64,000 bases of DNA from contig JAXDJH010000025.1 of assembly GCA_034663635.1 (NCBI GenBank), forward strand, positions 52,484 through 116,483, given 5' to 3'. The notes under the pieces were generated by a model, which saw only the letters and a list, made by a program, of their open reading frames with translations, had not been told where the DNA came from and did not search any database. This DNA comes from JAXDJH01 sp034663635 (GTDB lineage Bacteria; Actinomycetota; CADDZG01; WHSQ01). A program made the position numbers and the translations under genes. The first letter of the stretch is position 1; every line of letters begins with the position of its first letter. This document shows, in pieces, positions 43,399-51,964 of this stretch.

Positions 43399-43531
43399 CC
43401 ACGAAGCGTCGGTGGATCCGAGAAAGTCGCGGCTTTCGTCGTTTTCATCCCGTCAACTTCCGAGCCTTTGCTGACGATACGTAGTTAAGCGGCCAGCGAA
43501 TCGGACCCCTTCCAGGGCAAAGGCAAACGAC

Positions 43532-44914
43532 GTGAGGACACGCCGAGAAACGGCTCTTGTCGTCGATGACGACCCATCGATGACTGCCCTGTTGTCGACG
43601 CTTCTACGCGTCGAGGGCTTCGACGTCCAAACGGCAACGAATGGACAAGAAGCCCTGGAGCGAGCGGGCGAGTTCGAGCCCGACATCATCCTGCTCGACG
43701 TCATGATGCCGCGCATCGACGGCTTCGAGGTCTGTCGGAAACTTCGAGCGGATGCAAAGACCCGCTACGCATGCGTGATCGTCGTTACGGCTAAGGCAAG
43801 TTCCGCCGACAAAGTCGCCGGTTTGCGCGCCGGAGCCGACGACTTCGTAACCAAGCCCTTCGATCCTGAGGAACTTCTTGAGCGCGTGCGCGCGGCCCTC
43901 AGACGCCGGCGCGAGATGACGTCGATGAACCCACTCACCCACCTTCCCGGCAACGACGAGATCAGGAAAGTGGTCGAAGGCAAACTGATCGTGGAAGAGA
44001 CCTTCGCTTTCCTCCACGTCGACATCGATAACTTCAAAGCATTCAACGATCGCTACGGTCTCGTCCGAGGCGACGACGCGATCTTGGCTCTTGCGCAGAC
44101 CATCGGGGCCGCGGTGGATGAGTCGGCACCCGGAGGAACCTTCGTCGGTCACGTCGGAGGCGACGACATGGTCGTGGTGTGTCCGATCGAAGCCGCCGAG
44201 GCGCTCGGATCGGCCATCCTCGCTCGGTGGGATTCCGCTTCTCCCGGCCTTTACGACCCCGAGGACGCGAGCAGAGGACAGATCGACTCCTCCGACAGGC
44301 ACGGTCAGGTCACGAGCTTTCCTCTGATGAGCCTGTCGATCGGGTTGGCGACTACCGAGCGCAACGCGAGCAACTACCGCCAGATATCCGACATCGCCGC
44401 GCGCATGAAGAAACTCGCTAAGGACACCGAGGGCTCATCGCTCAAGAGCGACCGCCGCGAGGGCGAATTGAGGCCGACCGAGCACGCGGACACCATCCGG
44501 ACCGATCCCGCCCAGGAGAGTCCGAAGCTTCTGATAGTCGACGACAACCCGATGATCCGAGAAGTCCTATCCCTGTATTGCGAAGCAAAGGGCTTCACGG
44601 TGTTCGAAGCGCGAAACGGCATCGAGGCTTACCACTCGGCCCTTGAGTATCACCCCCGGTTCGTCGTGCTGGACTACCGCATGCCCGAGCTCGATGGGAA
44701 GTACACAGCTGAGCTTCTCCGCGAGGTAGTGCCCAACGCGATCGTTATCGCGCTTTCCGCGTTCTTGGATGCGAAGCCCGCGTGGGCGGACATCTTCATC
44801 GAGAAGCACCAGCTGTCCGAACTTCCGACGGTTCTTCAGCGTTTGCAGGAGCCCGCGCGGCCCCGAAGCGATGCGGAGAGCGACTCCAAGATAAGGGGAG
44901 GGTCGACGCCCTAG
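43532..44914 (+). CDS. REC-GGDEF-REC response regulator (degenerate diguanylate cyclase)
   Basis: 460 residues from GTG 43532. First receiver 8-125: acidic DDD pair, phospho-Asp in DIILLDVMMPRIDG and Lys in VTKPFDP. A GGDEF-like domain follows (140-300) whose signature reads GHVGGDDMVV, so GGDEF is replaced by GGDDM; no RxxD inhibitory site is visible. A second receiver (about 330-440) has Asp in VVLDYRMPELDG. It is convergent with a second receiver-only gene that shares the unusual end PxWADxF. The GGDD variant is known in a HIGGDDF-type subgroup that may still bind nucleotide. No histidine kinase is adjacent. Confidence 0.88.
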   Translation: MRTRRETALVVDDDPSMTALLSTLLRVEGFDVQTATNGQEALERAGEFEPDIILLDVMMPRIDGFEVCRKLRADAKTRYACVIVVTAKASSADKVAGLRAGADDFVTKPFDPEELLERVRAALRRRREMTSMNPLTHLPGNDEIRKVVEGKLIVEETFAFLHVDIDNFKAFNDRYGLVRGDDAILALAQTIGAAVDESAPGGTFVGHVGGDDMVVVCPIEAAEALGSAILARWDSASPGLYDPEDASRGQIDSSDRHGQVTSFPLMSLSIGLATTERNASNYRQISDIAARMKKLAKDTEGSSLKSDRREGELRPTEHADTIRTDPAQESPKLLIVDDNPMIREVLSLYCEAKGFTVFEARNGIEAYHSALEYHPRFVVLDYRMPELDGKYTAELLREVVPNAIVIALSAFLDAKPAWADIFIEKHQLSELPTVLQRLQEPARPRSDAESDSKIRGGSTP

Positions 44915-44934
44915 CGCTAACGTCGCCCCTCCCC
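44895..44934. terminator. Bidirectional hairpin between convergent response-regulator genes
   Basis: GGGGAGGG-T-CGACG (44895-44908) pairs with CGTCG-C-CCCTCCCC (44921-44934), a 13-bp stem with one mismatch and a 12-base loop that contains the stop codon of the plus-strand gene. No strong U-tract. It should stop transcription from both sides. Confidence 0.75.
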
Positions 44935-44947
44935 GACCTTGGGTCTT

Positions 44948-45331
44948 TCAGCCGGCCTCGCGCATCTTTTGAAGAAGTGGGCCGATCGTGTCGAGGTCCA
45001 TCTTCGAAACGAAGACATCGGCCCACTCGGGTTGCCGCTCGACCGTTCCACTTACGACCACTACTTGAGTGCGGGGGCGGATCTCGGCGATGTGCTCAAG
45101 GGCTTGTTCGCCTCCGACGTGAGGCATACGGCTGTCGAGAGTCAGGAAATCCGGGTCCTTCTTGAACGCCATCGAGATCGCGTGGGCCCCGTTCGATGCC
45201 TCTCCAACGACGATGAATCCGTGCGCTTCGAGGTGAGTGCGCAGCAACAACCGGAAGTCCGGGTCGTCGTCGGCGATGAGGACTCGGTTGCCCCTCAAGA
45301 TCCGCAGGTTGTGGTCAGCAAGAGTTGTCAC
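44948..45331 (-). CDS. Single-domain response regulator
   Basis: About 127 residues if starting at GTG 45331. Receiver features: IADDDPDF (acidic pocket), phospho-Asp in FLTLDSRMPHVGG, Thr/Ser in VVVSGT and Lys in FVSKMD. It is a paralogue of the second receiver of the convergent gene: both share WADVF/WADIF spacing near the C-terminus. Start is uncertain; an in-frame open region extends to TTG 45439 without coding character, and a 16-codon leader ORF (45343-45393, frame different) precedes it. Output is unknown; it may act by protein contact. Confidence 0.78.
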   Translation of the reverse strand: MTTLADHNLRILRGNRVLIADDDPDFRLLLRTHLEAHGFIVVGEASNGAHAISMAFKKDPDFLTLDSRMPHVGGEQALEHIAEIRPRTQVVVVSGTVERQPEWADVFVSKMDLDTIGPLLQKMREAG

Positions 45332-45342
45332 GTCCGAGGCGA

Positions 45343-45393
45343 TCAGCCCCAGGGGTACCCGATAAGCGGTAGGTCGCCGGGCATGCCGTCCAT
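45343..45393 (-). CDS. Possible leader peptide upstream of the response regulator
   Basis: ATG 45393 has an ideal GGAAGGAG site 6 bases upstream and opens a 16-codon frame (M-D-G-M-P-G-D-L-P-L-I-G-Y-P-W-G) that stops 11 bases before GTG 45331. A leader that couples translation, or the true N-terminus disrupted by a frameshift, are both possible. Confidence 0.35.
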   Translation of the reverse strand: MDGMPGDLPLIGYPWG

Positions 45394-45433
45394 ATGTCGC
45401 TCCTTCCGTCCGCCGCCGATTTGCGCGCGAGGT

Positions 45434-45447
45434 TAACAAATATGTTA
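45434..45447. promoter_or_regulatory. Perfect inverted-repeat operator candidate TAACA-AATA-TGTTA
   Basis: TAACA and TGTTA flank AATA in a perfect dyad between the divergent regulator genes; a further TGTTA occurs at 45465. The segment 45434-45475 is unusually AT-rich for this genome. It is placed to control both promoters, and the XRE-family product is the natural candidate ligand. Confidence 0.55.
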
Positions 45448-45513
45448 TCTAATTGTCATCTCATCTGTTACACACGACGAGGTTGAAGAGAGATGTCGAT
45501 AAGGAGGCTCCGA

Positions 45514-46794
45514 GTGAAAGAGCTGGGCCAGCGGCTACGGAAGCTGCGGGTCGAGAAGGGGTTGACCCAGCGTGAGCTGGCCGATCCCGACTTCACCGCC
45601 GCCTATGTCAGCACCATCGAGGCGGGCAAGCGCCACCCCTCAGCCAAGGCCGTGGCCCACTTCGCCACGAAGTTGGGAGTCGCCACGGATGAGCTGGCCA
45701 CGGGAAGGCCACCCGACGTGGCGGTTCGGCTTCACGCAGAGTTCCTCGACGGCAGGCGGGCCCTCGCGGCTGGAGATATCGAGGGAGCTATCAAAGCATT
45801 CCGTCACTTGAAGAAGAAAGCGAACGATTTCGACATGCCTGGGGTCGAGGCGAGAGCCGAATACGGATTGGGCTTATGTGACGAAGCATCGAACCGGCTC
45901 GATGCCGCGATCGCTCATTTCGAAACGGCGGAGGCAACCTTCTCGGTGGAAGACCTGCCGGCCTCGGCCGACGCTCTCGCCGCCAGAGGGCGTTGTCTCA
46001 TGGCGATCGGCGAGGTCAGGTACGCGGTCTATCTCGTGGAGAAACAACTCGATGTCCTGCGGGTGCAAGGTCTCGGCGATCCCGACGCGCTCGTCCGGTT
46101 GAATACGTCGCTCGTGGCCGGCTACTTCCAGGCCGGCATGGATGATCTTGCATCCCGTGCGGCGAAGACAGCACTCGACCTCGCGCAGAATGTCGACGAT
46201 CCCGAGCGTCTGGCGAACATGCACATCAACGTCGCCCGCCTTCTGCTCGAACAAGGCGCGTGGGAAGCAGCCGAGCGCCACTACATCCGGGCCGAGGCCT
46301 TCTATCGACAGTTGGACTACAGATCGGATCTCGGCCGGGTCTACCTCGCCCGCGCTTATGGCTTGCGGATGGAAGGAAGTCTCGATCCGGCTCGCGTTCA
46401 CGCGCTGGACGCGTTGGAGATCTTCCAAGAGACGCGGAACGAGACCAACGAAGCGAGAGCCTTGGATCAACTTGGGCGGATCGAACGGGCGACGGGCCGC
46501 AACCAAGAAGCCCGCGTGTATCTCCGGAAAGCGCTTCAGTTAACGCGCGACGGAGAGAAGGTCGTGCACGGCGCGGTGCAGCGCGAGCTTGCTCTCTGCG
46601 ATAGCGACACCGATATCGCGGCAGCCATCCGCGGGGTCAAGAAAGCCCTCGTGACGCTGAGTGACGCGGAGGAGATGAAGGAGCTCGCCGTAACCTACCG
46701 GGCCCTGGGGGACCTCTTACTTGCCGAAAGCCAGTTCGAGTCCGCTTGCGACGCGTTCCGCACGGCCGCTCTGACGCTCGAGGCGGCCGCTTAG
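45514..46794 (+). CDS. XRE-family regulator with C-terminal TPR repeats
   Basis: 426 residues from GTG 45514, set by AGGAGG 7 bases upstream; ATG 45493 is an in-frame alternative. Residues 1-60 form a helix-turn-helix (LRKLRVEKGLTQRELADPDFTAAYVSTIEAGKRHPS). Residues 75-420 are about eight TPR-like helical repeats (for example AEAFYRQLDYRSDLGRVYLARAYGL), which usually bind peptides or proteins. Similar XRE-TPR proteins are peptide-sensing or developmental regulators. It ends overlapping the convergent epimerase gene by 4 bases. Confidence 0.88.
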   Translation: MKELGQRLRKLRVEKGLTQRELADPDFTAAYVSTIEAGKRHPSAKAVAHFATKLGVATDELATGRPPDVAVRLHAEFLDGRRALAAGDIEGAIKAFRHLKKKANDFDMPGVEARAEYGLGLCDEASNRLDAAIAHFETAEATFSVEDLPASADALAARGRCLMAIGEVRYAVYLVEKQLDVLRVQGLGDPDALVRLNTSLVAGYFQAGMDDLASRAAKTALDLAQNVDDPERLANMHINVARLLLEQGAWEAAERHYIRAEAFYRQLDYRSDLGRVYLARAYGLRMEGSLDPARVHALDALEIFQETRNETNEARALDQLGRIERATGRNQEARVYLRKALQLTRDGEKVVHGAVQRELALCDSDTDIAAAIRGVKKALVTLSDAEEMKELAVTYRALGDLLLAESQFESACDAFRTAALTLEAAA

Positions 46795-47771
46795 GAGGCT
46801 GTCCACTCTCTCAACAGTTCTTCTTCCTTCGACCGCTCGAGGGTGGTGAACGGGCTGGGCTCCCGTTCGGAGGATGGATCGATCTCCAGCCACGCCCAGG
46901 TGCCGTCGATGGTGTCCGCCAGCGGCCGGTTGACGAGGCCGGTCTCCACGGCCCGATCTATCGGCACGTTCCAACCATGCTCGGCGCCCTCCGGCGGCAA
47001 CCACAGAGGGAGCTCAGTCCAGGGTTCCACTCCCCTCTCGAGGAGAAACGCGTCGTCCACCCACTCGACCTTTGCGCTGGATCCCGTTGCGGCCATGACT
47101 CCGTCGATCAGATCCCCGATCGTGTCGACGGCCGGGGGGCCCGCGACGTTGTAAACCCCCGCCGAACCCGCTTCCGCCGCGACGAGCATCCAGTTCGACA
47201 GATCGCGCGCATCGAGCAACTGGATCGAACGGTCGGGAGAACCGGGTGCGATCACATCGTCGTAAGTCGAGAGGCGGTCGAGCCAATATGGGAGTCTCCC
47301 GATGTTTTCATAGGGTCCCGTGATGATCGCAGCGCGCGCGTGGATAACCCGACCCGGCATCGCTGCTTCGAACGCTTCTTCGCATTGAGCTTTGCCGATG
47401 CCGTAGTCGTTGTCTCCATCGCCGGGTTTCCAGACGGGCGAGGTCTCGTCGACCGGCTCCGCCGGCCAGTTCCGATAGACCGATGCGCTCGATACGAACA
47501 CATAGCGTTCGACCGAACCCGCAAGAGCTTTCGTCACCAGCGCAACGTCCTCGAGCTGGAAGGCGCTTGTGTCGATCACGACATCCCAGCTTGTGCCCTC
47601 GAGCGCGGAGACGTCTGCACGACGATCTCCTCTCAATTTCGGAACGTCCGGAAACAGGTCCGCGTTGTGGAGGCCGCGATTGAACAGCGTGACCTCATCG
47701 CCTCGCTCGAGAGCGACCTCGACGGCGTTACGACCTACGAACACGGTCCCCCCGATGACGAGGACCTTCAT
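46791..47771 (-). CDS. NAD-dependent epimerase/dehydratase (extended SDR)
   Basis: 326 residues from ATG 47771, which overlaps the stop of the upstream enoyl-CoA hydratase gene. Rossmann loop is VLVIGGTVFVGR; the catalytic triad region contains VSSASVYR and DYGIGKAQCEE (YxxxK). It resembles sugar-nucleotide or isoflavone-reductase-like extended short-chain dehydrogenases. Substrate not determined. Coupling to the hydratase suggests they act in one catabolic route. Confidence 0.85.
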   Translation of the reverse strand: MKVLVIGGTVFVGRNAVEVALERGDEVTLFNRGLHNADLFPDVPKLRGDRRADVSALEGTSWDVVIDTSAFQLEDVALVTKALAGSVERYVFVSSASVYRNWPAEPVDETSPVWKPGDGDNDYGIGKAQCEEAFEAAMPGRVIHARAAIITGPYENIGRLPYWLDRLSTYDDVIAPGSPDRSIQLLDARDLSNWMLVAAEAGSAGVYNVAGPPAVDTIGDLIDGVMAATGSSAKVEWVDDAFLLERGVEPWTELPLWLPPEGAEHGWNVPIDRAVETGLVNRPLADTIDGTWAWLEIDPSSEREPSPFTTLERSKEEELLREWTAS

Positions 47772-48520
47772 CGAAGGCTCTCGAGTTGTCGGCGGACCGC
47801 TGCCAGCACCTCTGGTGAGGCCCAAGCAACTTTGATGTCGTCGTCGATCGCGGAGGAGAGCGCGTCCGCCGCGTGAACCGTCCTCTCCCGCAGAGATCGC
47901 TTGGTGATCTCGAACGTTTTGCGAGGCACGGCAGCGAGTTCTTGCGCGGCCTCGACGGCTCTGCCCAGGACCGGCCCTTCAGTCACTTCATCGATCAGCC
48001 CGATATCCAGCGCGCGCGGGGGCTCGTAAGCACGGCCGAAGTTCACTATCTCGGCGACGTGTTCGTTATTCGCTCCGTACCGGACGATCTCCAGAGCCCA
48101 CCCGGGGAATGGAACTCCAGCTTTGAGCTCGATAGCGCCGATCAAACCACCCGTCCCCATCACTCGATGATCGCAAGCACAGGTGAGAACCGCTCCCCCG
48201 GCCAAGGCGTGTCCGTTGACTGCGGCCACCAGAGGTCGATGAAAGACAAACAACGTCCGGAAGCATCGCGTCAGGGCATCGATGCCGCCGGCGATGGCGT
48301 CGGCGTCGACATCGGCTTCGAGCAAGCGTCTCAGGTCCGCGCCTGCGCTGAAAACCGAACCCGTTCCGGTGAGGACGGCCGCGTCGACATCGCGGGAGGC
48401 GAGATCGTCGAACATGTCGGCCAGCGCCTCGAGCATGTCGACATCGAGAGCGTTTACAGGTGGTCGGTCCAGCCGGACGATCGCGACCCCGTCGCTCTCC
48501 TCCAAGATCACGTGCGGCAC
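47768..48520 (-). CDS. Enoyl-CoA hydratase/isomerase family protein
   Basis: 250 residues from GTG 48520; the AAAGGAGG site 6 bases upstream defines the start. The crotonase fold pattern is clear: DRPPVNALD near the start, the oxyanion loops SAGADLRRL and NGHALAGGAVLTCACD, and a mid-helix E/G region. Whether it is a hydratase, isomerase or hydrolase cannot be told from the catalytic region alone. It probably acts on CoA thioesters. Confidence 0.88.
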   Translation of the reverse strand: MPHVILEESDGVAIVRLDRPPVNALDVDMLEALADMFDDLASRDVDAAVLTGTGSVFSAGADLRRLLEADVDADAIAGGIDALTRCFRTLFVFHRPLVAAVNGHALAGGAVLTCACDHRVMGTGGLIGAIELKAGVPFPGWALEIVRYGANNEHVAEIVNFGRAYEPPRALDIGLIDEVTEGPVLGRAVEAAQELAAVPRKTFEITKRSLRERTVHAADALSSAIDDDIKVAWASPEVLAAVRRQLESLR

Positions 48521-48586
48521 GCGTGGCCTCCTTTCGGGTCCATCCGGGCGCATCGTAGGAGCTTTCACATCGGGCAAACTCCATCC

Positions 48587-49312
48587 ATGGATAGGAGTCG
48601 TCTCACAGAAGCGATGGCCGGCACCCACACATCCCACGAGCGCTTGATGGCCACGCTCGCCGGACTGACCGATGGCCAGGTGACGGAGCCCTCGCACTTG
48701 CCAGGCTGGACGCGGGGACACCTGCTGACCCATGTCGCACGCAACGCAGACAGCCATGTTCGGTTGCTGAGCGCGGCGGCCCGAGGGGAGCAGGTGGAGC
48801 AATACGTCCGTGGGATCGAGGGCCGCGCCGCCGACATCGAGGCGGGGGCGGCCCGCTCGGCCAGAGAGCTCGTGGCAGATGTCGCCTCGTCCGCCTCGGA
48901 ACTCTTCGACCTCTGGCCGCGGTTGCCCGAGACCGTCTGGGACCGCGAGTTGGTCGCGATCCACGGAGGTCAGCGCGCCTGGGTATGCGTGTTCTCTCGC
49001 TGGAGAGAAACAGAGATTCACCATGCTGATCTCGATCTCGGCTTTCACTGGGCCGATTGGTCGAGGGATTTCATCGCTGCCACCCTTCCGCATGTCGCCG
49101 CCACGCTCGAGCGTCGATTGAACGGCCGGAGGATCGAGCTTTCGGCGACCGATTCCGATTATTCGGAGGGCGCGGGCGACCCCAACGAGCCGCCGACCGG
49201 GGTCGTGCGCGGTTCGGGGGCGGAGATCCTTGCCTGGCTGTCCGGGCGCAGTCGTGGAGAAGGACTGGAAGTCGAAGGCTCGTCACTTCCGACGCTCGGA
49301 GCGTGGTCGTAG
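48587..49312 (+). CDS. Mycothiol-dependent maleylpyruvate isomerase-fold protein
   Basis: 241 residues from ATG 48587. The N-terminal half (HERLMATLAGLTDGQVTEPSHLPGWTRGHLLTHVARNADSHVRLL) is the DinB/mycothiol-MPI four-helix bundle with the conserved GWTxxHLLTHxARNA pattern, which positions metal-binding His residues; a further HH pair is in ETEIHHADLDLG. These proteins use mycothiol as thiol cofactor, or are unknown mycothiol transferases. This is a typically actinobacterial family. Confidence 0.87.
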   Translation: MDRSRLTEAMAGTHTSHERLMATLAGLTDGQVTEPSHLPGWTRGHLLTHVARNADSHVRLLSAAARGEQVEQYVRGIEGRAADIEAGAARSARELVADVASSASELFDLWPRLPETVWDRELVAIHGGQRAWVCVFSRWRETEIHHADLDLGFHWADWSRDFIAATLPHVAATLERRLNGRRIELSATDSDYSEGAGDPNEPPTGVVRGSGAEILAWLSGRSRGEGLEVEGSSLPTLGAWS

Positions 49313-49313
49313 G

Positions 49314-49350
49314 AAAAAAATAGGACGGCCTCGGCTGGGGAGACGAGGCC
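49314..49350 (-). terminator. Rho-independent terminator for the sigma/anti-sigma unit
   Basis: CGGCCTCG (49326-49333) and CGAGGCCG (49344-49351) form an 8-bp stem with a 10-base loop; on the minus strand it is followed by a T-run from the A-tract at 49314-49320. It ends the minus-strand transcript containing the anti-sigma gene. Confidence 0.9.
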
Positions 49351-49381
49351 GCCCATGCTCGCCGGGTTCGGCTAGCCCTTA

Positions 49382-50380
49382 CTAGTTCTTAGGCCCCTTC
49401 GTCTTTTCGGGGGTTTCGGTGGGGGCCGGAGTGAGCTCGACGCCAGACTGGTCGGCTTTCGGTTTCTTCGGGTTGTCGGGCTTTTCCGCGCTTCCACCCC
49501 CGCCGGCGTTCGATCCGCTTGACTGCTCTTCGCCGGTCGCTGCACTGCCGTTGGGGGCTTGGTCTTCGGGCTTGGCGTTGTCGTTGTTTGCCTGGCCCCC
49601 GCCACCGTTTGTGTGGTCGGTTGCTTTCGCTTCCTCGGAAGTTTCGGCCCCCTGACCGTTGTTCTGCTTGTCGCCGTCGGAACCGCCGGTGCACTTCTCC
49701 TTGTCGGAGTCGCCGTCGCCTTGGCTGTTCTGACTGGCTGTACCGGAAACTGCTTGGCCGTACTCGCACCCGCGCGTGTCGCCGAACGAGTCCTGAACTG
49801 CGTGCACATCGTCGGATACAGACTTACCGCCCGCTGAATCTTTCTCTTCAGAGTCCTTGGCGTCATCGGCTTCGGTGGCGTCGGTTTCAACGACACTCTG
49901 CTCGTCCTCGCCCTGGTCGTCTTCGTCGGATTGATTGGGGATGTGGAAACCCAGCACCGACTGGACGGCTTTCTCGGTCACCGTGCCGGGCAAGTCAACG
50001 CCGGCGTATGCGAGACCCATCATCGAGGTGAACGCAGCGATGATGATCGCTGTGACTTTCAGGCCAAGGCGAAGTGCCTTGTCCATGAGAGCTCTGACGC
50101 CGACACGTGGCGCGGCCTTGTCCAGCCTTGCCGGCGCGGCCTTGTCGAGCGCAGGTGATGCTTTGTCGAGTAGACGTGCGGCGTGTGAGATCGCAGCCAG
50201 GTGGCTGGAGGTCAGCTCGTCCGAGGGCGCTTCCATGAGCGCGTACCGGACAATACCGACGAATCCGGCCAGATCGTCGGCGTTTTCCACCGGCGCGCCG
50301 GCAAAAAGCCTGTCGATCTCCTGGTCGTTCAGCCCGAGGTCTCTTTTCATCTCATCCTGGTAATCGTTGGAAGAGGTCAA
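49382..50380 (-). CDS. Membrane-anchored anti-sigma-like protein with acidic low-complexity tail
   Basis: 332 residues from TTG 50380, overlapping the sigma factor stop. A cytoplasmic N-terminal part (1-105) includes three DKA(A/S)PA repeats (LLDKASPALDKAAPARLDKAAPR). One hydrophobic helix is at about 112-133 (VTAIIIAAFTSMMGLAYAGVDLP). The outer region is a disordered, Asp/Glu/Ser/Gly-rich tail with two Cys and a Pro/Lys-rich end. Overlap with the sigma gene and one-pass topology suggest an anti-sigma factor, though no zinc-binding HxxxCxxC is present. Confidence 0.72.
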   Translation of the reverse strand: MTSSNDYQDEMKRDLGLNDQEIDRLFAGAPVENADDLAGFVGIVRYALMEAPSDELTSSHLAAISHAARLLDKASPALDKAAPARLDKAAPRVGVRALMDKALRLGLKVTAIIIAAFTSMMGLAYAGVDLPGTVTEKAVQSVLGFHIPNQSDEDDQGEDEQSVVETDATEADDAKDSEEKDSAGGKSVSDDVHAVQDSFGDTRGCEYGQAVSGTASQNSQGDGDSDKEKCTGGSDGDKQNNGQGAETSEEAKATDHTNGGGGQANNDNAKPEDQAPNGSAATGEEQSSGSNAGGGGSAEKPDNPKKPKADQSGVELTPAPTETPEKTKGPKN

Positions 50381-50928
50381 AGGGGTACGCCCTCCTCCAA
50401 GATTTCTTTCTTGAGATTCGCGAGCGCCCGTCGCTGGAGCGCTTTGATCGCACCCGGGCGCTTGCCCAGGGCCCGAGCGACCTCGTCGACCGTCATGTCA
50501 CCGAGGATCCGGAGGAGGACGACGTCCTGCTGATCGGGAGACAGCCGCGCCACGAGGCCCCTGACTCGCTCGATCCCAAGGGCCGCGAAGGCATCCTGTT
50601 CGACATCGCCCGTCGGCCCGACCTCTCCCTCCGTCAGTGGGGATACAGGCAAGGCGTGAGTTTCTTTTCGCAATCGATCGACGAGCCTCCGGTGGCAGAT
50701 CGTGAACGCCCAGGCGCGAAACTCCCGCTCGCCTCCGTCGAACCCGCTCAAGTTCTTGACCACGTCGATGAAGGCATCGCCCAGGACGTCTTCAGCGTCC
50801 GGGCACTTCTTGGCGCGCAGATATCCGAGCATCGACGGCGAAAGGTCTTTGTACAGGCGCGTCCAAGCCCAGTCCGCGCCATGACGCGCTGCAGCCAGAA
50901 CCGTCGGGAATGCTTCGCCGATCGTCAC
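50377..50928 (-). CDS. ECF-type RNA polymerase sigma factor
   Basis: 183 residues from GTG 50928, overlapping the upstream gene stop. Region 2 reads AEDVLGDAFIDVVKNLSGFDGGEREFRAWAFTICHRRLVDRLRK and region 4 VLLRILGDMTVDEVARALGKRPGAIKALQRRALANLKK. Both are complete, with an intervening acidic linker. It lies between a zinc-ribbon membrane protein and an anti-sigma-like gene, the usual layout of an ECF module. The signal is unknown. Confidence 0.9.
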   Translation of the reverse strand: MTIGEAFPTVLAAARHGADWAWTRLYKDLSPSMLGYLRAKKCPDAEDVLGDAFIDVVKNLSGFDGGEREFRAWAFTICHRRLVDRLRKETHALPVSPLTEGEVGPTGDVEQDAFAALGIERVRGLVARLSPDQQDVVLLRILGDMTVDEVARALGKRPGAIKALQRRALANLKKEILEEGVPL

Positions 50929-51599
50929 GAAGCGAGCCTGATGCGGCCGCCTATCGCTCGTTTGACCAGTCTGGCAACTTGCGGTTGCGTGACGACAACC
51001 CAGTTATCTGCAGTCACATAGTCGAACGGCGATTCCTTCATGATGTCGAGGGCCGCGATGAGCGAGTCGGGATCAAGGTAGATGTTGATCTGAACGTGGA
51101 CGGGAAAAGACGCACCCTTAACGTGAGCCTGGCAACTCCCCGTCGAGATGTATTCGTTTTCAGCATCGACAACAGTCTGCCTGCAATCGAGTCCTTTTGC
51201 GTTGAGCTCGCGCACCAGCCCTCGCACGCCCCGGTAGCCGGGGGCAGGCAGAACTTTCTCTCTCGGCGTCGCGACGCCGGGCTTGAACGCGTCACCGGCG
51301 TCACGCACGACCCCCTCGGCGCTGTCTATCCACCCACGGATCCGATCTTGAGCGAAATAGACGCCACCCCCAACAACCGCGGCCAACACGATGAAGACGA
51401 TCACCATTCTTGGAACGGCCGGGCGGGGAGACTCCCCTATCCCCGATGCTCCGATGGGCGAGGGAGTTTGCGAGGAGCCCTGGGGCAAGGTCGCCCCGAA
51501 ATATGGCCTTAGATCTTTGCCGCAGGCCGGGCAGGTCGGTGTCCCTCTGGGCACGTTGTTGCCACACTGCGGACACACGAATGGCTGGGGCGGGTCCAT
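50925..51599 (-). CDS. Zinc-ribbon membrane protein
   Basis: 224 residues from ATG 51599; longer upstream extension is non-coding in character. The N-terminus holds a zinc ribbon (FVCPQCGNNVPRGTPTCPACG) followed by a Pro/Ser-rich linker, one transmembrane helix (about 65-87, VIVFIVLAAVVGGGVYFAQ) and an outer domain with three cysteines. Overlap with the sigma gene (4 bases) suggests it belongs to the same module, perhaps as a sensor. Function unknown. Confidence 0.7.
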   Translation of the reverse strand: MDPPQPFVCPQCGNNVPRGTPTCPACGKDLRPYFGATLPQGSSQTPSPIGASGIGESPRPAVPRMVIVFIVLAAVVGGGVYFAQDRIRGWIDSAEGVVRDAGDAFKPGVATPREKVLPAPGYRGVRGLVRELNAKGLDCRQTVVDAENEYISTGSCQAHVKGASFPVHVQINIYLDPDSLIAALDIMKESPFDYVTADNWVVVTQPQVARLVKRAIGGRIRLAS

Positions 51600-51636
51600 C
51601 GGACCATCTTGCTGGAACCCGGCCTTGGGGCCAAGG

Positions 51637-51891
51637 TCATCGAGACCTTCTTTTGGCCCCCGCCAGTTCGATCTCTCGAGCGATCGCCGCAGCACAGGCC
51701 GTGTGCCAGTGCTGGTGGAATGAATCGCGGCCGGTCCGCTGCACGAGCACATGCTCCTTCCCGATCTCGACCGTTTCCTTGCATCCGGGACAGACATAAA
51801 GCTGCTTCGACACGATCAGCTTGAGGGTGATGGGGTTCCCATCAAGGTCGTGACCGCTTATCGGATGTCGGCGAGTGGGGAGCCTGGTCAT
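51637..51891 (-). CDS. Small zinc-ribbon protein
   Basis: 84 residues from ATG 51891. YVCPGCKETVEIGKEHVLVQRTGRD includes a Cys-x2-Cys pair and the end part HQHWHTACAAAI gives His and Cys residues, forming a possible treble-clef/zinc knuckle. Short actinobacterial proteins like this are common but uncharacterised. It precedes the zinc-ribbon membrane protein gene by 37 bases. Confidence 0.7.
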   Translation of the reverse strand: MTRLPTRRHPISGHDLDGNPITLKLIVSKQLYVCPGCKETVEIGKEHVLVQRTGRDSFHQHWHTACAAAIAREIELAGAKRRSR

Positions 51892-51964
51892 CGCCCAACC
51901 ATCGCATGGGCTCGCCTCGCTCCTTATCGCTGGGGAACCGACCGGCTCCCTGAGTCACCGCTTA

